A stretch of DNA of 36,989 nucleotides from Chara braunii (GCA_003427395.1 BFEA01000535.1:1015403-1052391); one strand, 5' to 3'. Numbered from the stretch's first letter, positions 20,498 through 30,600 are shown. Program-made: numbers and translations. Notes: a model not told the origin generated them from the sequence alone.

Positions 20498-21063
20498 GAA
20501 TGGTCTTGCGAAGGCTCCACAGAGCATGAGATTCTTTCCCTTTGGACGTCTCAAACTTCCGACGGTCGACTCCTTCGAAACAATGCGAAGATAATTAATA
20601 ATAGTTTATCCCTCGTATCCTCGCGGTTGAAGCAGTCGAGCGATGGTGTTGGAGGATTCCAGGGCCAACTTAGGGCTCAAGGTCCAATCTTTCATCGCGT
20701 TGGTGCATTGGTTGTGGGGGGAGGGGAACGTCCTCTGTTTGCCCAACTATACTTGCACGATCCTCAACGTTTGAACGATGCGATTGATCAAAGGGTATAT
20801 TTTCTTAACTTACCTGCATGTACATCCGATGTCGAACTTGATCGAGCGAAACGCATATTGAGAAGGTTTCACGAATTGCTACAACAATGTAACAATTATG
20901 TGACGGACTTTATGACGGTTAGTGACCTTCCGCCAAAAGCGATAAACGGGAGGAAGTTTGTCATAAATCCAGACGCCATGTCTAATGAAGAACATGCAAG
21001 GCGTTATAACCGTCCTATGGGTTTACATGAGGTATGTGTTCTGATGGACGATAATTCCTTCCT
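20475..21063 (+). pseudogene. Helitron RepHel, region before the HUH domain (frameshifted)
   Basis: Two frames together cover this part. About 20475-20568 gives the segment around YENGLAKAPQS; then, from about 20569, a frame runs through NNAKIINNSLSLVSS, GQLRAQGPIFHRVGAL, PLFAQLYLHDPQ and RILRRFHELLQQCNNYVTDF. The pattern 'F...N..S/...GPIFHRVG.L......FAQLY..D' is the conserved lead-in to the Helitron_like_N domain. The frame is lost near 21060, after MDDNSF. Confidence 0.75.
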
Positions 21064-23111
21064 CGTGAGCTCGAGATTCGTTTGCGTGCTCCTCTTCCGG
21101 GTGAGCGGCAGATCGTTGTGGTTCCGGAATATTCTCGAGCGCATGACTGCTTAAGGTTTGTTTTACTTTTCCCGGAGGCAATTGATAGTTGGTTCGTCCG
21201 ACGTGCCTCGAAAGCTGGATGGCCGCCAGGAGTTAGTTCCAAGGAGTACTATGCATTTTACCTTCACGAGCGCGATGGTGAAAGGTCTTGCCTCTTTTAT
21301 GCAGCACGTCTCTTCCACGAGTTTTGTTGCATGGCGTACGCTAAAGTTGAATCCCTCCGCTTAAAATAGGTGATATTCCACCAAAAAGAATTGCGCTCGC
21401 AGTATTATTAGGATTTACAAGACGCTGTGGAATAAAATCAACGTGGTGAGGGTGTTGGGACAAAAGTGGTTTTACCGTCAACGTTCACTGGGGGGCTCCG
21501 ATATATGAGTGAAAGATATCATGATAACATGGCAATTGTGAGGCGATTCAAAAAACCGGATCTTTTCATCACTATGACGTGCAACACTAACTGGCCGGAA
21601 ATAAAACAAGCCCTGTTGTCAGGTCAATGTCCTAACGACAGTCCGGATCTTCTTGCACGAGTGTTCAAAGATTATCTTGCACAACTGATTGATGAGATAA
21701 AGAACAAACGGATCTTTGGTAGGGTGAGTGGAATGTTGTATGTGGTGGAGTTAAAAGAAAAGGGTCTACCACACGTACATATATTGGTTATCCTACATCC
21801 GGATGTTAAAATTCGGGATGCGGATGCTGTTGACAATGTGTTGTGTGCCGAGATTCCTCGGGAAGGGGAATTGAGAGAAAGGGTAGCCAAGTTCATGTTG
21901 CACGGGATTTGCGGTGCGGAGGAAAGAGACGCTTCGTGTACGGAGGACGGAGAATGCACAAAAGGGTTTTCGAAAGATTTCATTTCAACAACAACATTCA
22001 AAGACGAACAAACGTACCCTTCGTATAGGAGAAGGAAACCAAGTGACGGTGGTTTTACGATTGTTCAAAATGATGCCGTTTACGACAATCCGCGTGTGGT
22101 CTCGTATAACCCGTACTTGCGAATGAGGTGTAATTGCCACTTGAATGTTGAATATTGCGCTAATATCAAGGCGTGCAAGTACGTGTATAAGTACGTGTAC
22201 AAAGGGTGTGATCGCGCTATGGTTTGCGAGCAAGATAATAATGCGCCCATCGACAAGGTCAAATTGTATCAAGATATGCGTGTTGTAGGTGCATGTGAAG
22301 CATGCTGGCGTCTATTTGAGTTCGACGTTGCAGAACAATGGCCTGCGGTCGAAAGATTGCTCGTGCATCTCGAAAACATGCAAAAAGTGCAATTCGAACC
22401 AGAGACTGAGCATGGTGTTGTTTCAAACGGGCCCCCGAAAATGAAATTGACAGCATGGGTGAAACATTACTCTTTGAACGAACGTGTTCCTAAAGAGGAG
22501 CTTCCTCTTTACGCAGAAATTGTTAATACTCATGTATGGGATAACAAACATAAGAAGTGGAACCGAAGAAAGCGTGACTTTCACGGTGGTCCATTCGAAA
22601 AGATATCTCGGTTGCATCACGTGAGGATCACGGAAGGGGAACGATTTTATCTGCACGTGTTGCTAAACCATAAACATTATCGTGGGGTGTGCTCTTTTGC
22701 CGAAATACGTACGGTGGACGGAGTCGAATACGATTATTTCCGATCCGTATGTCTTCGATTGGACCTTTTGTAAACAGACGATGCATACGATTAATGCATA
22801 GACAGATTTGCTGCGTATTATATGCCTGAAGAAGTTCGTAAAATATTTGCTATGGTTCTTGCGTTTGGTCCGGTGAATGATCCGGTCCGTTTCTTCGAAC
22901 GACATTGGGATAAGATGTGTGATGATTTTCAGTATCTCGCAGGGAATGAAATTGTTCCCCCGAACATTTTGCAATCATTAGTGTTATTCCAGCTTGACCG
23001 TATTTTGCAAGAGTCTGGAAAAAACATCCGTCAGTTCTGCCTTTATTATCCAACGCCCGACGGGGAAACAATTGCAGAGAACATAACCAGACATTACGAG
23101 AACAGAGCGGT
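21064..23111 (+). pseudogene. Helitron Rep (HUH endonuclease) and linker domain
   Basis: One frame, interrupted by stops at 21367, 21409, 21433, 22771 and 22792. It includes VVVPEYSRAHDCLRFVLLFP and a segment ending in VESLRL, then the long open piece 21466-22773. Counting from 21466: PDLFITMTCN at 31-40, the HUH metal-binding motif LPHVHILV with His103 and His105, FMLHGICG at 143-150, and the tyrosine motif KYVYKYVYKG at 238-247. Tyrosines four apart (239/243 or 241/245) fit the two catalytic tyrosines of the Y2 family. This domain nicks one strand at the Helitron ends and forms a 5'-phosphotyrosine link. After the stops, MPEEVRKIF and FFERHWDKMCDDF continue the helper region before the helicase. 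Catalytic motifs are intact but the gene is broken. Confidence 0.85.
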
Positions 23112-24569
23112 ATCCTCGATCTAAATGATGAGTTGTTGTATGATCCGATTCAAATGCAACGCAAATATGACTCTAATTTTCGACGTCTTCGTCCACGTCA
23201 ATGAGTGTTGATGGAAAGAGTCGTTCGCCCTGTGCAAGAGAAAAGACCGTTGTGTGCTTTTGTCAATGCACCGGCTGGAACGAGAAAATTGTTTTGCATT
23301 GAAACGATTTTGGCGGACATCAGGTCGCGTTCTGCCATTGCACTGGCCGTCGCGTCCAGTGACATAGCGGCGACTCTTTTGACGGGGGGTCGAACGTTTC
23401 ACTCATGATTTCACGCACCTTTGAAACCTGATAACACGCGTCCCTTCTTGATTCCGAAACAAAGTGATGTTGTGGAGCTTATCTGCCATGCCGATTTGAT
23501 TGTTTGGGACGAGGCTCCGATGAGTAACAAGTTTCACTTGGAAGCTCTTGACATTACGATTCGAGACCTCTGTAACAATGACGAGCCGTTTGGTGGAAAA
23601 GTTTTACTTCGAGCTCGGGATCTTAGACAGGTTTTGCCCGTTGTGAAACACGGATCGAGGGCGCAACAAATTGATGCGTCCATGAAAATGTCACCTTTGT
23701 GGAAACTTTTTGAGGTTCATCAACCGACCGAAGATATGCGAATCTTAAGCTTAGGGAATCATTATGATGAAATGACACTAATGTATGCCCACTTTTTGAT
23801 GCGCATTGGGAATGGTGACCACCCTTGTGTTGTTCCTAATGAACCTGTTGTGGTCAGATTGTCATGTGAGATTTGTATAAATAAACCAATTGATAAGTTG
23901 ATTTCATGGACGTTTGATGATGTGTCCAACCATGTGGGGGATGCCGAGTATTTCTTGCCTCGATTAATTCTATGCCCTACTAATGACGATGCCACTTTTG
24001 TTAACAACTGTGTTCTTGGCGACTTCCCTGGGGAGGTGTGTGACCTTTTCAGTGTTGATTATCCTGATTCGGATCATACCGGGCTTGGTATTGAGCGGGA
24101 GTTCTTGAACTCTCTCGACGAATCTGGCCTTCCACCTCACAAGCTGTGCTTAAAAATTGATGCGTCTGTGATGCTTTTGCGAAACTTGTCACCGAAGCAA
24201 GAACTTCGCAATGGTATAAGGTTGATTCTGAAGAAGATCGTTAATGATGATTTGTTGGAAGTGACAATAATGCACATGGGTAAAACAACACTGATCTCCA
24301 AGATTGATCTGACCAACGATGGTGATACAACTGGGTTCAAATGGTTTAGGAGGCAATTTCCAGTCCGTCTTGTTTTTACTGTAACGATTAACAAGTCGCA
24401 AGGATAAACCATATCGCGTGTCGGGGTTTGGCTACGCAAACCGGTTTTTGTGCATGGCCAACTGTACGTTGCTTTGTCGCGTGTTGGTCATCCCAACAAC
24501 ATCCGTGTTGAGTTGCCTGATAAGAATTTTTTAACAAAGAATATTGTATATCATGAACTTTTGGGATGA
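23112..24569 (+). pseudogene. Helitron PIF1-type helicase domain
   Basis: The frame changes near 23111 and then stays the same to 24569, with stops at 23202, 23406 and 24405. Walker A reads APAGTRKL (23268-23291) instead of the usual GxGGTGKT, so nucleotide binding is probably lost. ALAVASSDIAATLLTGGRT matches motif Ia. Walker B is intact as LIVWDEAPM. Motif III is weakened (RARDLRQVLPV, usually GGDFRQ.LPV). Near the end come TVTINKSQG, then a stop where Q is expected, then YVALSRVG (motif VI). This 5'-3' SF1B helicase would unwind the donor strand during rolling-circle transposition. It ends in ELLG and TGA (24567). Confidence 0.85.
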
Positions 24570-25616
24570 GTCCTTTTTTTTTTTCATCGAGCCTTAGCAT
24601 TCCAAATAATTTTGTCATATTTTTTCGTTGCAGGCGACTCCCGAATGCCACATAAGTACGACACCCGTACTAAGAGGAAAGCAATGAGAAACAACAATAC
24701 CACTCAATATGATACGAATGTTATGTCAAAAACTGGAGCCGGACATTCGGAGAGGTCGAAGAAAAGTGGAAATGATGAGAGGTCGGTGAATCTTGGTAGT
24801 GAACATCCTCGGGACAATCATCCTGTTCTTGGTGAGGTTGAACGTCGATGTTCGCAAGGGAATACCCTTAATGATGCTGAGAACATGGTTGTGGAGGGGG
24901 GGGGTGACGATTGTCTTGCTGATGGGAATGGTTCGCGTAGAGGTCAGTCGGGTAGGCCTATTAACCTTACATTTGTCGATGATGAGGATGATAACGTTAC
25001 GGACGATTCGAAAGAAGACTATGTTGAATCTATATTCAAGAGGAGAAAGAGTCATGGTGCGAAAACTAATCTTTTGGATTCCCCCGAAGCGCCGGAGCCT
25101 ACCTTGGCTGATAATCAGGTGGGACTGCAACCTGTTGTTGATGAAATAGGGACTCAGATTATGAGAGCGTTGAATGCGCTCCCTGATGATGCACTTGCAT
25201 CTCTTCCGTTTTGTGCACCGCTCGCTGGACGTGCACGTTCGTGTTCGCAATCTCAACGCAGTGGACGCGAAAGAGATGTTTGCGCTACATCGCAACCACA
25301 AAATCCTCCGGGGGTTATTGTGGTGCCCGATGATAACGATGCACCCACAATCTGCACTCTGAATCTGCGCGCTTACCTTGCTAGATGGTTTGACGATGCG
25401 AAGAAGGTTGGCATCCAAAATGTCTTGACTGAGGTGCTTTTTGAAATGTTTGTCAAAAGTGCCACAGTCGTAAAAGATGGACGAATATGGGACAAATTTT
25501 TGAAGTGGAAAAGAAACAAACTCACTGATATACGGTTGAAACTACGATTCCATCTTCCTTCAGACCTGTTGAATGTTTCATATTTGGAGGTTTCTTCTAT
25601 ATTGCAATCACTTTGA
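24570..25616 (+). CDS. Helitron C-terminal ORF, function unknown (first part)
   Basis: It stays in the same frame as the helicase, separated only by TGA 24567 and a T-rich stretch that ends in TTCGTTGCAG (24634), a plausible 3' splice site. The first likely exon base would be 24635; an ATG lies at 24645 (MPHKYDTRTKRKAMRN). The product has a basic start, an acidic middle (TFVDDEDDNVTDDSKEDY) and a C-terminal part with LNLRAYLARWFDDAKKVG and VKDGRIWDKFLKWKRNKLTD. I recognise no family. It may be a helicase extension joined by splicing or a separate accessory protein. It continues after a one-base frame change in the next entry. Confidence 0.5.
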   Translation, partial: VLFFFHRALAFQIILSYFFVAGDSRMPHKYDTRTKRKAMRNNNTTQYDTNVMSKTGAGHSERSKKSGNDERSVNLGSEHPRDNHPVLGEVERRCSQGNTLNDAENMVVEGGGDDCLADGNGSRRGQSGRPINLTFVDDEDDNVTDDSKEDYVESIFKRRKSHGAKTNLLDSPEAPEPTLADNQVGLQPVVDEIGTQIMRALNALPDDALASLPFCAPLAGRARSCSQSQRSGRERDVCATSQPQNPPGVIVVPDDNDAPTICTLNLRAYLARWFDDAKKVGIQNVLTEVLFEMFVKSATVVKDGRIWDKFLKWKRNKLTDIRLKLRFHLPSDLLNVSYLEVSSILQSL

Positions 25617-26299
25617 CCGATGAGTTCGTGACTCTCTCTAATGCGGAGATTACTAGGATGACATTACATTTGCCACGTTGTCCGACAGAAGGGACCATTC
25701 CCCAACCCTTTAATAGATATGCACGGATACAGCAGCTTCTCAAAAGGATTCCTTCCGTGGTTGCTTCTTCCACTCCTCATTCCGCTCCGGTCCGTAGACT
25801 CCCCCTTCAACGTCTTGCGGATTATGCTTCACCGTCCAATATGTCAACGTCGATTGTCACTATTTTTGTTGTTGTTTCTGCTTTGTCGGCCGCTACGACT
25901 ACTTCGTCTCTTGTTAGTTGTGTTGTGTCCGCTCATACGTCATCAAGAGACCATCTGCATGTCCATACAGTACCATTGGAACAACCAAGTTCTTCTAATT
26001 TTAACATTACCATGTATGACTCTGTTGAATCTATTGGTTCGAAAAAGACACTTGTGCACCTGTCCAATCTTGACAATTCTCACAGGGTGCAAGATATTGT
26101 GGAAGCAGCAGCGGAATTGAATACGAGTATGAACACTTGGAGATGTGTCGATGCTGCAATTCATCTCGATTACAATCGGCAAAGACAAGCTCGATTCGAG
26201 ACTTTCGAGGAGTATTGTCGCAAAGTGTTGCAACGAGTTTCTGTTCGTGAGCTGTTGCAAGAGTATCGTTCCAGTGAAGGAAGTTTATTGGTCTTATAA
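25613..26299 (+). pseudogene. Helitron C-terminal ORF, function unknown (second part)
   Basis: It overlaps the previous stop and continues as TDEFVTLSNAEITRMTLHLP, so a single-base indel near 25611 most likely split one gene. The middle has Ser/Val-rich hydrophobic runs (SIVTIFVVVSALSAATTT), and the C-terminal part is helical-looking (DIVEAAAELNTSMNTWRCVD, then FEEYCRKVLQRVSVRELLQEY). The frame ends at 26299. A different frame continues to 26438 with a Lys/Arg-rich stretch (YKRDRKTKTLIGRL), possibly another shifted part. No domain recognised. Confidence 0.45.
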
Positions 26300-26442
26300 G
26301 AGAGATAGGAAGACAAAGACGTTGATTGGGCGGTTGTCCAGGCGTTGCCTTAATGACAAATTTTTAGATGGTCGTCTTCGGTTTCAGTTACGTAATTGCC
26401 CCTACAAGAGAGATGGGAAGGGAAAAACAAATAAATAAGGGG

Positions 26443-26875
26443 GGGGGGAGAGAGAGAGAGAGAGAGAGAGANNNNNNNNNNNNNNNNNNNNNNNNNNNNN
26501 NNNNNNNNNNNNNNNNNNNNNNNNNNNNNNNNNNNNNNNNNNNNNNNNNNNNNNNNNNNNNNNNNNNNNNNNNNNNNNNNNNNNNNNNNNNNNNNNNNNN
26601 NNNNNNNNNNNNNNNNNNNNNNNNNNNNNNNNNNNNNNNNNNNNNNNNNNNNNNNNNNNNNNNNNNNNNNNNNNNNNNNNNNNNNNNNNNNNNNNNNNNN
26701 NNNNNNNNNNNNNNNNNNNNNNNNNNNNNNNNNNNNNNNNNNNNNNNNNNNNNNNNNNNNNNNNNNNNNNNNNNNNNNNNNNNNNNNNNNNNNNNNNNNN
26801 NNNNNNNNNNNNNNNNNNNNNNNNNNNNNNNNNNNNNNNNNNNNNNNNNNNNNNNNNNNNNNNNNNNNNNNTCTG

Positions 26876-26910
<35 letters not shown>

Positions 26911-26915
26911 CTATC
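26443..26915. repeat. (GA)n, 400-N gap and (TCTA)n
   Basis: G run and (GA)n up to 26471, Ns at 26472-26871, then TCTG and (TCTA)n with T-rich sequence to about 26940. A simple repeat evidently broke the assembly. Frames crossing the Ns are artefacts. Confidence 0.95.
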
Positions 26916-27049
26916 TTTTTCTTTTTTTTTTCCTTTCTTTGTCTACCTTTGTCTCTCCTTGCTCTTTCTCTTACCTTTTTTTTTTTCTATTTGTCATTTC
27001 TTTAATTCATGAATTAAACTCGGACTTCGTAGCCAGTTACTCTTATTTC

Positions 27050-27093
27050 TGCGGGCGTAGCCCGCACCGCCCGCACCGCAGGCGCTTAGCTAG
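27050..27093 (+). mobile_element. Candidate Helitron 3' terminus: hairpin and CTAG
   Basis: TGCGGGC-GTA-GCCCGCA (27050-27066) is a perfect 7-bp GC-rich hairpin. It is followed by CCGCCCGCACCGCAGGCGCT and then CTAG (27090-27093), followed by T. Helitrons end in CTRR before a T, with a short GC-rich hairpin upstream, so sequence, strand and position downstream of RepHel all fit. The 23-nt distance from hairpin to CTAG is longer than the usual 10-12 nt. Confidence 0.6.
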
Positions 27094-27189
27094 TTATTAT
27101 TATAGACGGTCATTCGTTTTTTTCTTTTACAAATGCATTTGCCCCACGGTATCCCGATTGCGGGCAGACCGGTTGTGAATAACGATGTC

Positions 27190-27345
27190 GTGTTAAGCAT
27201 TGGGAGAAAGGAAAAAGAGGAAGAGAAGAAGGCGAGAGGAGAAGGAGAAGGAGAAGGAGAAGAAGCAGGAGAGGAGGAAGAGATAAAGGAAGAGGAGGAA
27301 GAAGAAGGAACACGAAAAGAGAGAGAGTGAAAGAGAGACGGAGAT
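27190..27345 (+). repeat. Purine-rich GAAGGA tract
   Basis: About 150 bases almost free of pyrimidines, built on GAAGGA and GAGGAA. It can form triplex-type structures and gives spurious Glu/Lys and Ser/Leu frames. Confidence 0.8.
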
Positions 27346-27745
27346 ATACAGACAGTCAAAAAAATGGATCAGACAGATATACAGACAACCACACAGACAG
27401 CCAGACACAAACATACCAAAACAGACAGACAGCAACAGACGGACAGCAACAGACAGACAAAGAAAAGCAGACAGATTGAAAGACAGATAAAAACAGGCAG
27501 TCCGACACAGACAAACGAGCAGGCGGACAGATGCAGGTCACCAAATAAACAGCCAGACACAGGTAACCAGACAGACAGTGACGTACACGGACATAGAGCA
27601 GACATACCAAACAGGCAAAATAGAAACAGACAATCAGACAAACCGATTTGACAGATATACAAAATTACAGACAAACAAACTGTTACAAACAACGACAGAC
27701 AGACAAACACAGATAGACTGACGCAGGCAAATAGACAAGCAAAGA
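27346..27745 (+). repeat. Degenerate (CAGA)n microsatellite
   Basis: Imperfect ACAGACAG repeats over about 400 bp. Minus-strand frames full of CLSVCL peptides come from it. Confidence 0.9.
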
Positions 27746-28100
27746 GCAGCAACATTGGATGTTGTGTCCGCATGGCGTGAAGGCTTGAACATTGGCTTAT
27801 GAGTTCATTGTATTGTCCTTATTGGATGAAATCTCAGTGCAATTGTGCTCTCTGGTTGTACACGGTTACATGGACATATGTGTGATTTTACACTTTGGCT
27901 TACTGTAGATCGTTCCCGCTCATGTTCCTTGCTGATGAGTAATCAACTGATACTGATTACGCCCCTGCCCTTTGAACACACCACAGTCGCTCCTACCGAA
28001 TGAATGGTACGGAGAAGTGTCTAGATCGTTGTGTTCTCAACAGTTTGTCGTTGCGGGTGCTGTTTGAAGTTCATTGAACCTTAGTAAGTTGGAAGAGGAG
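27746..28100. other. Unique spacer, nothing recognised
   Basis: Non-repetitive between two CAGA tracts. It contains a CTGATGAG word with a 6-bp stem (27932-27960) that was considered and rejected as a hammerhead ribozyme. Confidence 0.5.
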
Positions 28101-28480
28101 AAAACACGGAAAAGAAGAGAAGAAAAGGAGGAGGGGATAAGAGGATGAAGAAGAAGGAGGGAAAACGAAGGGAAACTATAGATATACAAATGGAAAATGG
28201 TCAGACAAACAGATACAACCAGACAAACAGACAGTCGGACAGACAGGCAGGACATACAGAAAAACAAAAACAGACAAGACATAAGTACCAAAACAGTCAG
28301 ACACGAAACATGCTTGCAGACACAAACAAAGAAACAAACACACAGATGGATAGAGGTGGACAGACAAAAACAAGCAGGAAGACAGGACAGACACAGACAG
28401 AGACAGGCATACAAAGAGAAAAGAACAGACAGACAGACATACAGAGAGCGAGAGAAAGAGAGAGAGAGAGAGAGAGGTGA
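28101..28480 (+). repeat. Purine tract and second (CAGA)n tract ending in (GA)n
   Basis: GGAGAAG-rich sequence to about 28180, degenerate CAGACA repeats to about 28445, then (GA)n to 28477. It has the same order (purine tract then CAGA) as 27190-27745, so the two may be an old duplication. Confidence 0.8.
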
Positions 28481-28827
28481 TGGTGATGATGCAAGGGCAC
28501 GTACCTGGTCTTGACGATGGTTTACGGGGGTCAACATCTTCATGCACTTCGGTTTTGCTGCTGTCGTCAACTGGATGCATTGACAATTCGTAAGTTGCTA
28601 GTGAGTTCTGTGATCGTAGTATGACCATTGAGTGCCAAGCAGGAAGAAGGATTCATGATGCATACGTTGGTAGTGGCGAGAGTATGTTCTTATTGACAAT
28701 CGGATTCGGTGCTTTGGTTCTCCATTAATCTAATGACGATATAATTTTGCTTTCTGGACAGTGTCAGACGATTGGGCTTCAACATAGTTTTGCGGTCTGG
28801 AATTTGTTATTTCATCGTTGCCCACCT

Positions 28828-28863
28828 TTATTATTATTATTATTGTTATTATCATTATTAGTC

Positions 28864-28927
<64 letters not shown>
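28828..28927 (+). repeat. (TTA)n microsatellite
   Basis: About 100 bases of TTA repeat with a few interruptions (TTG, TCA, TTAGTC). A spurious Leu-rich frame overlaps it. Confidence 0.95.
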
Positions 28928-28928
<1 letters not shown>

Positions 28929-29011
28929 AATAGCGGTAATCAACATCATCTTTCGTAACCTGCCCATAGTCTTAGGGAGTACAAGGTCGGACTGAGCAAG
29001 AGGTAGGGAAC

Positions 29012-29669
29012 GCTCACAGGGAAAATGGTGACCATATGAGAAAGACAAGGGAGAAGGAGAAAACAACAAGCTTGCACACACATAGTCCTAACAGCAGGCA
29101 TGCGAAACAGCAAGTTTGCACACACACAGTCCTGACAACAGATATGAGAAACAGCAAGCTTGCGCACACACGGTCCTAGCAACGGGCATGCAGATCAGCT
29201 AGCATGAACGCACACCGACTCAATACATTGTAGGATTTTCAAAATAAGGCATACCGTCCGGTGTCAAGACTCAGAAGTCAGTCGTGTTCACTGTCTGTGT
29301 TTTATGTCTATCTAGCTTGTTTTTCATTATTTCTTTTTCTGCTCACAGAGAAAATGGTGACCATATGAGAAAGACAAGGGAGAAGGAGAAAACAACAAGC
29401 TTGCACACACACAATCCTGACACCAGGCATGCGAAACAGCAAGTTTGCACACGCACAGTCCTGACAACAGATATGCGAAACAGCAAGCTTGCGCACACAC
29501 GGTCCTAGCAACGAGCATGCAGATCAGCTAGCATGAACTCGCACACACTCAATACATTGTAGGATTTTCAAAATAAGGCATACTGCCCAGTGTCAAGACT
29601 CAGAAGTCAGTCGTGTTCTCAGTCTGTGTTTTATGTCTATCTAGCTTGTTTTTCATTATTTCTTTTTAT
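29012..29669 (+). repeat. 329-bp tandem duplication with internal ~48-bp repeats
   Basis: GCTCACAGnGAAAATGGTGA starts at 29012 and again at 29341; both copies run to TTTTTCATTATTTCTTTTT with only scattered differences, so the duplication is recent. Within each copy three ~48-bp units share 'ACAGCAAGyTTGC' and 'CACACACAGTCCTGACAACA'. The 78- and 67-codon minus-strand frames (GPCVRKLAVSHICC...) are translations of this repeat. Confidence 0.9.
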
Positions 29670-29675
29670 TTTGAC

Positions 29676-30331
29676 TGTAACGATTTCAAACTCCAGGTGA
29701 TAAGATCCGTATAGACGAATCTGCAGATAGATCGTAGGAAAGCTCAGTCTGGTAACCATGAGCGGCCTAAGTCCTACAAACTGTAGGCAGTCCTAGTCCT
29801 ACCAAGCCTAGTCAGCGGTACCCAGTACCGGGGCGCGCTTTGTCTAGTCAAACAAGTACCATGTGGGACTGTGCACACCCTTGGGCCAGTGATCAAGGGC
29901 AGACCTATGCAGAGTTTGAAGTATAAATACAGAGGCGGTGTCCAGTCATTCATTCTGCTTGTGAGTCGTACGGAAGTACTGTCTGTATGACTTGGGTAAG
30001 GAGGTTTGTAGGTGCCCAGGTGAGAGGTTAGTACATGTGTGTGCGGGACATCCAAAGAAATCCAGAGTACGTGTGTTTGAGTTGATGGAGGATATGGCAG
30101 ATCGGGTGAGGATCATTGTCTGTCGCATCTGCGCCGTAGCCAGTCAGTCAAGCTTAAATTTGAACTGTGTTCCTGGCTCGGTGCTGAAGCGCCTGGCTTG
30201 ATCGTCACCTGTTTGCACAAATGCAGAGTATGTCAAGGACATGTCTGACTTTCCATGCACGAAGTATAAGGCTGATGAAAGTGACCTGATACGTGAAGAT
30301 AAACTTATTTAAAGTTTAGATCTCATGTACA
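29676..30331 (+). repeat. Candidate LTR of a second retrotransposon (LTR-B)
   Basis: Bounded by TGTAACGA and CATGTACA, 656 bp long, with a TATA box (TATAAATA, 29922-29929) in the middle. Eleven bases after the end comes TGGTGCCGGGTTGCCCCG (30342-30359), which starts with the TGG expected of a primer-binding site. I could not match the rest to a particular tRNA and no second LTR lies in the window, so the call rests on the LTR-like layout alone. Confidence 0.35.
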
Positions 30332-30419
30332 AATTAAGATTTGGTGCCGGGTTGCCCCGTCCATAACCTCGGGCGGGTTGTTGTGCCTAGGTTGTGCGCC
30401 AAGATTGGCATAAGACCGA

Positions 30420-30600
30420 GAATGCACGTGAACGGAAGGGAAGATACCAGAAAAGGAGAAGGAAGGGAAGGAGTGAAGGGAAGAGGGTGAAGAGAGGAAG
30501 ACAGAGGGAAAGAAGGGAAAGAAGGAGAAAGGAACAAGGAGAGTGAGGGAAAAGCAAAGGGAGAGACGAAAGTGAAAGGAGGAAGGTTCTGCCAAGTGGT
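30420..30600 (+). repeat. Purine-rich GGAAGG tract
   Basis: About 170 bases of nearly pure A/G on the plus strand (AAGGGAAGG, GAGAGGAAG words). The minus-strand Ser/Leu/Phe-rich frames here are artefacts. Confidence 0.85.

Larger units (their letters stand above)
20003..26299 (+). mobile_element. Decayed autonomous Helitron, RepHel-bearing part
   Basis: The domain order is: basic Ser/Arg-rich region, Cys/His cluster, N-terminal Rep region, HUH endonuclease with tyrosine motif, linker domain, PIF1-type SF1B helicase, and an extra C-terminal coding region. This order is diagnostic of plant-type Helitrons, which transpose by rolling-circle replication. The coding line needs at least five frame changes (near 20480, 20570, 21060, 23111 and 25613) and has eight internal stops between 21367 and 24407. 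The element is therefore inactive as it stands. The 5' coding part lies beyond the nested retrotransposon (5295-6578), and the 3' terminus is proposed at 27050-27093. Confidence 0.85.

Noticed and set aside
26368-27012. 214-codon frame across the gap
   Set aside because: Mostly Ns; flanks are (GA)n and (TCTA)n.
27193-27773. Several long minus-strand frames (up to 134 codons) rich in CLSVCL
   Set aside because: Translations of purine and CAGA microsatellites; composition has no gene-like character.
27932-27966. Hammerhead-like CTGATGAG with a 6-bp stem (GTAATC/GATTAC)
   Set aside because: The invariant GAAA after stem II is absent (GCCCC instead), and no flanking stems I and III with a cleavage site could be drawn.
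30268-30302. CTGATGA ... GTGAAG, another hammerhead-like pair of words
   Set aside because: GAAG replaces GAAA, stem II is not formed, and the flanks do not give the three-way junction.
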